Assembly (NCBI GenBank): GCA_003171065.1
Contig: PMXQ01000105.1
Coordinates: forward strand, 1 to 32,945
DNA: 32,945 nt
Origin: Chloroflexota bacterium
GTDB lineage: Bacteria; Chloroflexota; Limnocylindria; Limnocylindrales; CSP1-4
Reading direction: 5' to 3'
Made by a program: the position numbers and the translations under genes. The number at the start of each line of letters is the position of its first letter. Positions within the stretch are counted from its first letter, which is position 1. Shown piece by piece: positions 22,234 through 29,874 of the stretch. The notes under the pieces were generated by a model that saw nothing but the letters and a program-made list of their open reading frames with translations, did not search any database and was not told the DNA's origin.

Positions 22234-23400
22234 ATGAACCGGAGACAGAGACTCGGCCAGATCGGCGCTGCGCCCACCGACGAGCAGTGGGCGGCGATCT
22301 CGGAACGGCGCCACGAGCCGGGGACGACATGGCTGCTCGTCGTAACTAGCACCGGGATCGGGTGCCTGCCAGGATGCGCGGCCCGGACGCCTGGACGCGA
22401 CCGGGTCAGAATCGTGGCCAATCTCGACGAGGCGCTCGCGGCCGGGGCGAGGCCCTGCCTGCGTTGCCACCCGGAGCGTGACGCCAGCGTCCGGGGCGGC
22501 GTCGTCGCGACCTCGACCGAGCGGGACGCCGTCGAGGCGACCGTGGCCCGGCTGGCCGCGGCGTTCGCGTCGGCTGATGACGTCCCCGGGGACCGCGAGC
22601 TCGCAGCCGCGGCCGGGCTCTCCGAGCGCCGGCTCCGCGAGATCTTCCGCGAGCGGCTGGGAGTGACGCCGCGCGGCTGGGTCGCCGCAAGACGGGCGGA
22701 GCGGCTGCGCGCCCACCTCGCCGGCGGGCGGGACGTGCTGGGCGCGCTCCTCGACGCCGGGTACGGCTCGTCGAGCGCCGCCTACGAGGCCGCGGGCGGC
22801 GAGCTGGGCATGGCGCCGGGACGGTATCGAACCGGCGGGGCGGGGGAGCGGATCCGCTGGACCGCCACGCCGATCCCCGACGGAGTGGCGCTGGTCGCGG
22901 CCACGGAACGCGGCCTCTGCGCCGTGCGTCTCGGCCGGGAGCAGGCGGCCCTGGAGTCGGAGCTGCGGGCCGAGTTCCCGCGTGCCACGGTCACGCGCGA
23001 CGACCCGGGCATGGCCGACATGGCGTCCCTCGTCTCCGACCTGGCGGCCGGCCGGCCCCGGCCGGAGGTGAGCGGCTTGCCGCTGGACGTGCAGACCACG
23101 GCGTTCCGGCGACGGGTCTGGGAGGCGCTGCGGCGCATCCCTGCCGGCGAGACTCGCTCCTACGGCCAGGTGGCTGCGGCGATCGGCGCCCCAAAGGCGG
23201 CGCGGGCCGTCGGCGGCGCCTGCGCCGCGAACCCCGTTGCGGTCGTGGTGCCATGCCATCGAGTCGTGGCGTCGGACGGCTCGCTCCATGGCTACGCCTA
23301 CGGCCTGGCCCGCAAGCGCCAGCTCCTCGATGCCGAGCGCGCAGCCGCCGTGGCCGCCGGCTTCGCCGACGACCCCGAGCAACCGCGCCCGATCCGCTGA
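22234..23400 (+). CDS. ada: Ada-type DNA alkylation repair protein / O6-methylguanine methyltransferase
   Basis: 388 aa with three parts. Residues about 14-80: Ada zinc domain with four Cys ligands, TGIGCLPGC (Cys44, Cys48) and RPCLRC (Cys75, Cys78); in E. coli Ada the first Cys accepts methyl groups from phosphotriesters and switches the protein to an activator. About 95-200: AraC-type HTH (ELAAAAGLSERRLREIFRER). About 215-372: AdaB/Ogt domain with FRRRVWEALRRIPAGETRSYG and the active-site PCHRV (Cys341), which removes methyl from O6-methylguanine in a single-use reaction. The start at 22234 follows TAGGAT by 6 nt. No alkA or alkB neighbour is present. Autoregulation is likely by analogy. 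Confidence 0.95.
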   Translation: MNRRQRLGQIGAAPTDEQWAAISERRHEPGTTWLLVVTSTGIGCLPGCAARTPGRDRVRIVANLDEALAAGARPCLRCHPERDASVRGGVVATSTERDAVEATVARLAAAFASADDVPGDRELAAAAGLSERRLREIFRERLGVTPRGWVAARRAERLRAHLAGGRDVLGALLDAGYGSSSAAYEAAGGELGMAPGRYRTGGAGERIRWTATPIPDGVALVAATERGLCAVRLGREQAALESELRAEFPRATVTRDDPGMADMASLVSDLAAGRPRPEVSGLPLDVQTTAFRRRVWEALRRIPAGETRSYGQVAAAIGAPKAARAVGGACAANPVAVVVPCHRVVASDGSLHGYAYGLARKRQLLDAERAAAVAAGFADDPEQPRPIR

Positions 23401-23412
23401 CCGCCGCCCGAA

Positions 23413-24858
23413 CTAGCTCGGTGACGCCAGGACCATGATTCGGATCTCGGTCATGTCTCCGATGGCGTAGCGGATCCCCTCGCGGCCCTGGCCGGAATCC
23501 TTGGAGCCGCCGTAGGGCATGTGGTCGATGCGGTAGGTGGGCACGTCGTTGACGATGACGCCCCCGACCTCGAGCTCTTCGAAGGCCGACCAGGCGTGCG
23601 CCAGGTCGTTCGTGAAGAGGCCCGCCTGCAGGCCGTAGAGGCTGTCGTCCACCGCCCGGACGGCGGCATCGAAATCGACGAACGGTGAGGCCACCACGAG
23701 CGGCGCGAAGGCCTCGCGCCGGCAGACCTGGGCCGATGCCGGCACGTCGATGAGGATGGTCGGTGGGAAGTAGGAGCCATCGGCCGTGCCGCCCGCGAGG
23801 ACTCGACCGCCGAGCGATCGGGCTTCGTCTACCCAGGCCTGCGTTCGGGCGACCGCCCTCGAATCGACCATCGGGCCGACGTCGGTCTGCGGGTCGAGCG
23901 GATCGCCGACCCGCAGCTTCCGGGCGCCTTCGACGAACCGGCCCATGAAGTCGTCCCAGATCGCCTCGTGGACGAACATGCGCTGGACGCTGATGCAGAC
24001 CTGGCCGGCGTAGCTGAAGGCGCCGACGAGGATGCGCCGAACCGCCCAGTCGAGGTTGGCCGAACGGTCGACGATCACGCCGGCATTGCCGCCGAGCTCG
24101 AGCACGACCCGCTTCTTGCCAGCCCGTTCCTTCATCTTCCACCCGACCGCCGGGCTGCCGGTGAAGGTCAACAGCTTGAAGCGCTCGTCCGAGACCATCC
24201 GATCGCCCAGCTCACGCGTCATCGGCAGGATGCTGACCGCGCCTTCCGGCAGGCCCGCCTCGGCCACAATCTCCGCCACCGTCAGCATCGTGAGCGGGTC
24301 CTTGGACGGCGGCTTGAGCACGATCGGGTTGCCCGAGGCAATGGCCGGGGCGAGCTTGTGCGCGGCCAGGTTCAGCGGGAAGTTGAAGGGGCTGATGGCC
24401 GCGATGGGGCCGATGGGGAAGCGGCGCGTGATCCCGGTCCGGCCGCGGGAGGCGGCGTTGAGGTCCAACGGGATGAGCTCGCCGCCGATGCGCTCGGCCT
24501 CCTCGGCGCCGATGCGGAAGGTCAGGATGCCCCGGTCGACTTCGGTCAGCGCGTCCCGGATGGGCTTGCCCGACTCCAGGGCGATGAGCCGGCCGATCTC
24601 ATCGCGTCGCCCCTGGATACCTGCGCTGATCTTGCGCAGGGCCGCGCTCCGCTCGAACGCGGGCATCCTGCGGGTCCGCTCGAAGGCCGCCACGGCGGCC
24701 GTGACCGCTTCCTCGTACTGCTCCGGAGTGGCGTTGTACGTGGCGCCGACCGGCGTGCCGGCGCGTGCCGGGTTGTCCACGACCAGCCTATCTGGCGATT
24801 CGACCCAGCGGCCGGCGAGGTAGATCGGATGGGGCTCGGGTCGGTCGGCTGCGGTCAT
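23413..24858 (-). CDS. NAD(P)-dependent aldehyde dehydrogenase
   Basis: ALDH superfamily (481 aa). Seen: SPFNFPLN with Asn159, KPPSKDP (Lys182, cofactor binding), FTGSPAVGW, general base Glu254 in LELGGN, catalytic Cys288 in YAGQVCISVQR, and the C-terminal PYGGSKDSGQGREGIRYA. The AGQVCISVQR form resembles lactaldehyde, glyceraldehyde-3-phosphate or phosphonoacetaldehyde dehydrogenases; substrate not decided. It lies 15 nt after the zinc-ribbon gene on the same strand and is convergent with ada (12 nt apart). Confidence 0.94.
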   Translation of the reverse strand: MTAADRPEPHPIYLAGRWVESPDRLVVDNPARAGTPVGATYNATPEQYEEAVTAAVAAFERTRRMPAFERSAALRKISAGIQGRRDEIGRLIALESGKPIRDALTEVDRGILTFRIGAEEAERIGGELIPLDLNAASRGRTGITRRFPIGPIAAISPFNFPLNLAAHKLAPAIASGNPIVLKPPSKDPLTMLTVAEIVAEAGLPEGAVSILPMTRELGDRMVSDERFKLLTFTGSPAVGWKMKERAGKKRVVLELGGNAGVIVDRSANLDWAVRRILVGAFSYAGQVCISVQRMFVHEAIWDDFMGRFVEGARKLRVGDPLDPQTDVGPMVDSRAVARTQAWVDEARSLGGRVLAGGTADGSYFPPTILIDVPASAQVCRREAFAPLVVASPFVDFDAAVRAVDDSLYGLQAGLFTNDLAHAWSAFEELEVGGVIVNDVPTYRIDHMPYGGSKDSGQGREGIRYAIGDMTEIRIMVLASPS

Positions 24859-24873
24859 GGCGTGCCGGGCGTC

Positions 24874-25098
24874 TCAGAGTGTGGCGCCGCACTTGGGACA
24901 GTAGAGGCTGGTCATGCTGCAGTCGAGGCCGCAGTCCCCTCCGCCGCGACAGACATCGCATCTCGGGTTCTCGTGGGTCGAGTCTGCCAGGCCGCCGCAC
25001 CGGCAATACCAGGTACCCCTGCCAATCTTGCGCAGCCGGTTCGAGTCCTCCTCGACCAGACGGAACGACCCCCGGAACTCAACAATAGTGCTCACCAT
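24874..25098 (-). CDS. Small zinc-ribbon protein
   Basis: 74 aa, unknown function, with metal-binding Cys pairs YCRC, CDVC, CGLDC and a final YCPKCGATL. Likely a structural zinc protein. The start is ATG 25098 or GTG 25095: a TATCGT -10 lies 4 nt before the ATG and 7 nt before the GTG, so a leaderless GTG start is slightly favoured. It probably forms a two-gene unit with the aldehyde dehydrogenase. Confidence 0.75.
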   Translation of the reverse strand: MVSTIVEFRGSFRLVEEDSNRLRKIGRGTWYCRCGGLADSTHENPRCDVCRGGGDCGLDCSMTSLYCPKCGATL

Positions 25099-25102
25099 GC
25101 CA

Positions 25103-25108
25103 ACGATA
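25103..25108 (-). promoter_or_regulatory. -10 element of the zinc-ribbon gene
   Basis: Minus strand TATCGT, 7 nt before GTG 25095. Confidence 0.4.
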
Positions 25109-25300
25109 CCGGACTGGCCCGGCGAGCGGGAGATCGTTGCGCGGCGAACGGCCAGCGGAAGCGCGCGGCCGGAGGTCGAGGCGACAGCCGCCAGGAACGT
25201 GCCGAGAGGGTTCCTCGTACATTCCGGCGCCCTCCTGGCGGTGCAGGGTGCCCTCCTGGCGCCCTCAGGACGCCGCTGCCGCCGCCGAAACCTTGGGAGG

Positions 25301-25309
25301 TGCTACCTT
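25301..25309 (+). promoter_or_regulatory. Extended -10 promoter of the signal-peptidase gene
   Basis: TGCTACCTT, extended -10 form; the predicted start (about 25316) falls at the first base of the octamer repeats. Confidence 0.4.
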
Positions 25310-25314
25310 CTTGT

Positions 25315-25360
25315 CCACTCGACCACTCGACCACTCGACCACTCGACCACTCGACCACTC
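25315..25360 (+). repeat. Tandem GACCACTC octamer array in the lepB leader
   Basis: A partial unit (CCACTC) followed by five perfect copies of the 8-nt unit GACCACTC. It lies 42 nt before the signal-peptidase start codon and just after the predicted transcription start, so copy-number change would alter leader length. Confidence 0.95.
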
Positions 25361-25401
25361 GTCGCGGGTATGCGCCCGCATGCAGCAGAGGGCGAACCCG
25401 G

Positions 25402-25995
25402 ATGAACTCGAACTGGCGCGGCTGCCTTCTCGAGATCCTCGAGACGATCGTTCTGACGCTGGTCATCTTCTTCGTAGTCCAGACCTTCGTCGCCCAGCCG
25501 TACCAGATCATCGGGGTTTCGATGGAGTCTACTCTTGAGAACGGGCAGTACGTGCTCGTCGACAAGATCTCGCCCCATTTCAGCGACTACAAGCGCGGCG
25601 ACGTCATCGTCCTCCAGCCGCCCGCGGGCGTCGACGAGAACAACGGCAGCAACGTGCCGTTCATCAAGCGCGTGGTGGGCGTGGGCGGCGACACGGTCGA
25701 GGTCAAGGACGGCGCCGTATGGGTCAACGGCGCGAAGCTCACGGAGCCCTACGTCTACGAGGGGCAGGAGACGATCCCCCTCACCAGCCAGTCGTTCTGG
25801 CAGGTTCCCGCAGGCTATCTCTTCGTCTTGGGGGATCACCGCGAGGAGTCGGAGGACTCGCGGCTGTTCGGGCCGATCCCCGAGTCGACCGTCATCGGCC
25901 GGGCCTGGCTGCGGTACTGGGGCGGGCCCTTTGGTTTCGTCCAGCCCGCCACGTATAGCAACGTTCCGGACGCGCCGCCTTCGGCGGCGCCCTAG
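25402..25995 (+). CDS. lepB: Type I signal peptidase
   Basis: Membrane-bound serine protease that removes signal peptides outside the cytoplasmic membrane (197 aa). One N-terminal transmembrane helix (about 10-30), nucleophile Ser40 in GVSMESTLENG, general base Lys89 in FIKRVVGVGGD, and GDHREESEDSR near the end. The usual Ser-Met-x-Pro has Ser in place of Pro. The start at 25402 is the only one giving a normal N-terminus; the frame is open far upstream as antisense to the aldehyde dehydrogenase. The next gene follows 18 nt later and is probably co-transcribed. Confidence 0.94.
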   Translation: MNSNWRGCLLEILETIVLTLVIFFVVQTFVAQPYQIIGVSMESTLENGQYVLVDKISPHFSDYKRGDVIVLQPPAGVDENNGSNVPFIKRVVGVGGDTVEVKDGAVWVNGAKLTEPYVYEGQETIPLTSQSFWQVPAGYLFVLGDHREESEDSRLFGPIPESTVIGRAWLRYWGGPFGFVQPATYSNVPDAPPSAAP

Positions 25996-26013
25996 GACCA
26001 TGCCGGTGTCGCG

Positions 26014-27237
26014 GTGAGGGACCGGTACGACGTCGCCATCATCGGCGGTGGCATAGTCGGTCTGGCCACCGCGTTCCGCCTGCTGGAGCGCCGGCCGAAG
26101 CTTCGCCTGGTGGTCCTGGAGAAGGAGCGCGAGCTCCTGCTCCACCAATCGACTCACAACAGCGGCGTGGTTCACGCCGGCCTCTACTACGCCGCCGGCT
26201 CGCGCAAGGCCAGGTTGTGCCGCGAGGGCAAGGCGGAGCTCGAGCGGTTCGCGGCCGAGCACGCCATTCCGATCGAGCGCTGCGGCACGCTGGTGGTGGC
26301 CGTCGATCGGGCAGAGGTGCCCGGCCTGGAGGCGCTGGCGAGACGAGCGACCGCCAACGGCGTACCCGGACTCGAGTCGGTGGGACCTGGGCGGATGGCC
26401 GAGATCGAGCCGCACGCCGCGGGCGTGGCGGGCCTGTACTCGCCCACGACGGCCATCGTCGACTTCGGGGTCGTAGGCCGCGCGTACGCGGACGAGGTCC
26501 GAGCGCATGGCGGCGATGTGTTGCTGGCCTGCCGTGTCGATGCGATCGAGCGGTACGCCGCGGACGCGGGCGAGGAGTTCCTGGTGCGATGGGCCGACGG
26601 CGAGGTGCGCGCCGGGGCCGTCATCAGCTGCGCGGGTTTGTGGTCCGATCGTGTCGCGGCCATGACCGGCCACGCCGGCCACGAGAGAGTGGTTCCGTTC
26701 CGTGGCGACTACTTCCGTCTGCGCCCCCAGGCCCGCCACCTGGTCCGGGCCCTGATCTACCCTGTCAACGACCCGCGCTTCCCGTTCCTGGGCATCCATC
26801 TCACCCGCCGCATTGACGGCGACGTGTGGGCCGGGCCCAACGCGGCGCTCGCCTTCGCGCGCGAGGGCTACCGCCGGACCGACATGGCGCCGCGTGAGCT
26901 GGCCGAGACGCTCGCCGATCGCGGTTTCCTGCGGATGGCCTTCCGGTTCTGGCGAGCCGGCGCGGCCGAGATGCTGCGGGACGTCTGGAAGCCAGCCTTC
27001 GCCGCGCACGTGCGCCGCTACCTTCCGGAGTTGCGCGATGAGGACCTGGAGCCCGGTCCGTCCGGAGTCAGGGCGCAGTCGGTGCGGCTGAACGGCGAGC
27101 TGGTCGACGACTTCTCGATCGGAGGCACCGGCCGGGTCCTCCACGTCCGAAACGCGCCCTCGCCGGCGGCGACGGCTTCTCTGGCGATCGGGCGCGAGCT
27201 CGCGGAGCTGGCGGACCGTCGGTTCGACCTGGGTTGA
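26014..27237 (+). CDS. lhgO: L-2-hydroxyglutarate dehydrogenase/oxidase-like FAD protein
   Basis: FAD-dependent oxidoreductase of the DAO family (407 aa), matching the LhgO/L2HGDH pattern: FAD-binding IIGGGIVGLATAFRL at the N-terminus, EKE(R)ELLLHQSTHNSGVVHAG, LYYAAGSRKARLC, and a C-terminal segment VRNAPSPAATASLAIGR. It oxidises L-2-hydroxyglutarate to 2-oxoglutarate, a repair and catabolic step. GTG start at 26014 without a clear ribosome site, consistent with coupling to the signal-peptidase gene 18 nt upstream. Confidence 0.93.
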   Translation: MRDRYDVAIIGGGIVGLATAFRLLERRPKLRLVVLEKERELLLHQSTHNSGVVHAGLYYAAGSRKARLCREGKAELERFAAEHAIPIERCGTLVVAVDRAEVPGLEALARRATANGVPGLESVGPGRMAEIEPHAAGVAGLYSPTTAIVDFGVVGRAYADEVRAHGGDVLLACRVDAIERYAADAGEEFLVRWADGEVRAGAVISCAGLWSDRVAAMTGHAGHERVVPFRGDYFRLRPQARHLVRALIYPVNDPRFPFLGIHLTRRIDGDVWAGPNAALAFAREGYRRTDMAPRELAETLADRGFLRMAFRFWRAGAAEMLRDVWKPAFAAHVRRYLPELRDEDLEPGPSGVRAQSVRLNGELVDDFSIGGTGRVLHVRNAPSPAATASLAIGRELAELADRRFDLG

Positions 27238-27253
27238 GGGTGGGCGGCGCCGC

Positions 27254-28201
27254 TCAGAGCGCTGCCACGGCGCGGGCGACGAAACGATCGAGCCGCCCCA
27301 GCTCGGCCGCCGACCAACCGTCCGACGGCACGTCCGGCAGGAAGTCGACGGCCACACGAAGATCCCAGTAGGGATCGTGCCGGTACGAGGCCCCGACGAC
27401 GGCCCTGTAGGCCTCGAGGAAGGCGTCCGCCGTCTCTACCGCGAAGGCCATTGCGGGGTTGGCGCGCATGTGAGCAACGTCGACTCCGCGCGACCCCCAC
27501 GAGGCAGTCGTCCAATCCACGATCGCGCTGAGCCTGCCTGAAGCCCAGAGCGTGTTGCCCTGGTGGTAGTCCCGGTGGATGAAGGCGGCGGGCTCGGCCA
27601 GCTCGGGACCGGCCGCGAGTGCGATCGCACGATCCCACGCGGCAGGCATCCGAGTCCAGTCGGGGCGAGAGAGTCGCTCGTGCTCGTAGTAGGGCCGATA
27701 CGGGGGCACGGTTGCCCGCGCCCGAGCCGGATCGATGCCATGGACGAGCGGCAGGGCTTGCGCGAGCTGCGCCAGGAAGGAGCGCATGTCGGGTGGTCTG
27801 GTCAGCCGTGCGCCCGGGGCGCGTGTGATCAGGATCGCGGGGACGTCGCACTCGCCGCCCGCCACGTCGGCGGCGATGAGGCGCGGCGCCGGCACCGACG
27901 ACGACGACAGGAGGTCGTAGGTGGCGACCTCCTGCGTCGGCGAGAACTCCGGGTCGCCATCCTGCCAGTCGGCCCGCACCCAGCGCCGCAGCACCACCTC
28001 GCGAACAGATCCACCGGCCTCGATGCGAATCGCGTGGTTGGCATGCGATCGACCTCCCCGCAGCGGGACCACGGACGACACGCGGCCGGAGGGCTCGACG
28101 TTTCGTAGCGCCCATTCAACCGACTCGCGAGGCGGCCTCCGCCGAAGGAGGCTGGAGACACGCTCGGCGGTAGAAGTCGGTTCGACGGTTGAGGGGACCA
28201 T
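27254..28201 (-). CDS. APH-fold phosphotransferase
   Basis: Aminoglycoside phosphotransferase / choline kinase family protein (315 aa). Catalytic loop FIHRDYHQGNTLW with Asp211 and Asn216, metal-binding Asp229 in IVDWTTAS, and the following GVDVAHMRAN are clear. Natural substrates in this family range from antibiotics to small metabolites such as homoserine or sugars; nothing here shows antibiotic resistance. It starts 10 nt after the methyltransferase stop on the same strand, so the two are likely an operon. Convergent with lhgO. Confidence 0.9.
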   Translation of the reverse strand: MVPSTVEPTSTAERVSSLLRRRPPRESVEWALRNVEPSGRVSSVVPLRGGRSHANHAIRIEAGGSVREVVLRRWVRADWQDGDPEFSPTQEVATYDLLSSSSVPAPRLIAADVAGGECDVPAILITRAPGARLTRPPDMRSFLAQLAQALPLVHGIDPARARATVPPYRPYYEHERLSRPDWTRMPAAWDRAIALAAGPELAEPAAFIHRDYHQGNTLWASGRLSAIVDWTTASWGSRGVDVAHMRANPAMAFAVETADAFLEAYRAVVGASYRHDPYWDLRVAVDFLPDVPSDGWSAAELGRLDRFVARAVAAL

Positions 28202-28211
28202 GCTCGGCAGC

Positions 28212-28844
28212 TCAGACCGCCTCGGCGAATTCTTCGTTGTCGGGTTTGAGGGCGACGAGCCGCTCCACGATGCCGAACCAGCTGCGCTCCAGCGTCAGCA
28301 CCTCGAGACCCTCAGCCAGGACATGGTCGAGCGGCTCACGCAGCAGGTGGTCGCCCATGCGCCTCAGCTCGATCGGCTCGAGCAGGCGCTCGATCGTCCG
28401 GACGATGCGGTTGGGGCTGCGAACGTGCTCGATCAGCAGCAGCGAACCACCCGGGCGCAGGACGCGCACGGCTTCGCAAACCGCGGTACGGTCGTCGGGG
28501 ATGGTGCACAGGGCATAGCAGAAGACGACGGTGTCGAAATGCTCGTCGGGGTAGGGGAGCGCCGCGGCGTCGCCCTGGCGGAGCGTCACGTCGAGGCCCA
28601 GCTCACGGGCGTGCCGTTCGGCGAGGTCCACGGCCACGCCGCTCAAGTCGATCCCGGTCAGACGTATGCTGCGAGGATAGAACGCCAGGGTTCGTCCCCG
28701 TCCGATGCCGATCTCCAGGGTTTCGCCGTCGGCCTTCGAGCACAGCCACTCGCAGCCCGCGTCGCGGCCGTTCGAGCGCGCGGAGGCGGATCGCCGGTCG
28801 TAGATCCGTCGAATTCTCTCCGTTTCGGTGTCGCTCGCGGGCAT
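28212..28844 (-). CDS. Class I SAM-dependent methyltransferase (UbiE-like)
   Basis: 210 aa. AdoMet-binding motif LEIGIGRGRT (43-52), acidic residue Asp66 in TGIDLSG, GDAAALPYPDEHFDTVVFCYAL and RVLRPGGSLLLIEHVRS are the classic Methyltransf_11/UbiE pattern. Substrate unknown. ATG 28844 lies 6 nt after a TACCGT -10 with TTTTCA 17 nt further up, so the mRNA is probably leaderless. Confidence 0.9.
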   Translation of the reverse strand: MPASDTETERIRRIYDRRSASARSNGRDAGCEWLCSKADGETLEIGIGRGRTLAFYPRSIRLTGIDLSGVAVDLAERHARELGLDVTLRQGDAAALPYPDEHFDTVVFCYALCTIPDDRTAVCEAVRVLRPGGSLLLIEHVRSPNRIVRTIERLLEPIELRRMGDHLLREPLDHVLAEGLEVLTLERSWFGIVERLVALKPDNEEFAEAV

Positions 28845-28850
28845 GGCGCA

Positions 28851-28879
28851 ACGGTAGGGCGCAGAACGGGCCCTGAAAA
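28851..28879 (-). promoter_or_regulatory. Promoter of the UbiE-like/APH operon
   Basis: Minus strand TTTTCA (28874-28879), 17 nt, TACCGT (28851-28856), then 6 nt to the ATG: a leaderless transcript. Confidence 0.6.
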
Positions 28880-28954
28880 GGGGCTCCCGCGAGCGGTTCG
28901 AGGAGCGCGGACCCGCGTGGCCCCGGGGGCCGGCTTCGAGCGTGGCCCAGGGGC

Positions 28955-29152
28955 ATTTCGGTCAGATGCAAACCGGGGTAGCACGAGACCAGATTGGGCC
29001 CTGGTCGGGGCCTGACTTTGGTCCGACAGGCCGGCCTCGATGCCGAGATTGAGCGTGAACAGAAAATCGATCGAGCGTCCCGGGCTCCAGGCGTGCCGTC
29101 CGCGACTTCTGCGAATTGGACTGGTGCTACCCGGGTTTGCACATGTCCAAAT
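28955..29152. repeat. Inverted-repeat pair, MITE-like
   Basis: Left arm 28955-28995 and right arm 29113-29152 are imperfect reverse complements. The core TGCAAACCGGGGTAGCAC (28967-28984) matches GTGCTACCCGGGTTTGCA (29124-29141) at 17 of 18 positions. The enclosed 117 nt are non-coding. It could be a miniature transposable element, a large hairpin or an RNA gene; no target-site duplication was identified. Confidence 0.6.
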
Positions 29153-29352
29153 CGCGTCGGCCGGCCAGCGCGGCGGGCTGCGGCGTGGGGGCAAGCGTCG
29201 GGCGCAAGCGATCGTATGGCGCGCGGATGTCCGTGGCGGCCGCCACGCAGGCCGAAGCGGAGTGGGCCGAGCCCTCGCCGCGGGGGGTGTCCGACGGGGG
29301 AGCGCGGGTGCGTCTGTAAAGGCGCGAGCCGCATATTGCACACTAGAGGGGT

Positions 29353-29874
29353 GTGGAAGCCGTCATTGATGGGGAAATGATCGACCTGGAGGGGTTCGAC
29401 TCGCAGTATGGGGAGCTGTTCGGCGACCTCGCTGCGCTGGCGCGCGCCCTGGGCGCCGGCCCCGATGCCGAGGACGTGGCGCAGGAGGCGCTCCTCCACG
29501 CCCGCCGCCACCTCAACCAGCTGCGCGACCCGGACAAGCTGCGGGCCTGGGTCCGGCGGATGGCGGTCCGTGGCGCCTGCCGCGCTCGCGGCCGGCACGT
29601 CGCCGACCTCGACACCGAGCACATAGAGCGCCTGCCCGCGGCGGACTTCCCGGATGTCGACGTGGCCGCCGCCATCGCCGGGCTGCCGGAGCGGGAGCGC
29701 CTGGCGGTGACGCTGGTCTATGGCCTCGGTTACCGCCAGGACGAGGCCGCCGAGCTGATGGGCGTTGCCAGCGGAACGGTTTATTCGAGCATCTGGCGGG
29801 CCCGACGCAAGCTGGCTCGCCTGCTCGCGGCGGACGAGCCAATCGCGGGGCAGATTGGGAGGAATCCGCGATGA
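29353..29874 (+). CDS. ECF-type RNA polymerase sigma factor
   Basis: 173 aa. Region 2 is seen in GPDAEDVAQEALLHARRHLNQLRDP-like sequence (about 35-60) followed by LRAWVRRMAVR; region 4 (about 107-155) has LPERERLAVTLVYGLGYRQ, the HTH DEAAELMGVASGTVYSSI and WRARRKLARLL. Directs polymerase to its own promoter set. GTG 29353 is used; ATG 29377 is an alternative. Its stop overlaps the next gene's start by four bases (ATGA), so sigma and the partner protein are made together. Confidence 0.9.
   Translation: MEAVIDGEMIDLEGFDSQYGELFGDLAALARALGAGPDAEDVAQEALLHARRHLNQLRDPDKLRAWVRRMAVRGACRARGRHVADLDTEHIERLPAADFPDVDVAAAIAGLPERERLAVTLVYGLGYRQDEAAELMGVASGTVYSSIWRARRKLARLLAADEPIAGQIGRNPR

Larger units (their letters stand above)
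25099..25401. other. Spacer between the zinc-ribbon and signal-peptidase genes
   Basis: No gene. It contains the divergent -10 at 25103-25108, a duplicated TGCCCTCCTGGCG-like segment near 25225-25265, an extended -10 (25301-25309) and the octamer array. Confidence 0.6.
28845..29352. other. Gene-free region with long inverted repeats
   Basis: No coding frame with support on either strand. It holds the promoter of the methyltransferase operon (28851-28879) and a pair of inverted repeats (28955-28995, 29113-29152). Close to the sigma-factor start the sequence becomes less GC-rich (GCATATTGCACACTAG), where its promoter is expected, but no clear consensus is seen. Confidence 0.55.

Noticed and set aside
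21124-23382. A 752-codon open frame on the minus strand covering the LLM oxidoreductase and the antisense of ada
   Set aside because: Only the part from 22143 down matches the LLM family; the rest is low-complexity antisense of ada, a common effect of high GC, and a -10 lies right before 22143.
25315-25360. CRISPR-like array
   Set aside because: Units are contiguous 8-mers without spacers; the same reasoning applies to the arrays at 3072 and 12944.
25303-27357. A 684-codon minus-strand frame opposite the signal peptidase and lhgO
   Set aside because: Both opposing genes have complete catalytic motifs; this frame has none, and its odd repeats come from reading the octamer array.
27254-28201. 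Antibiotic-resistance gene
   Set aside because: The APH fold is clear, but the family has many metabolic kinases and nothing nearby suggests resistance.
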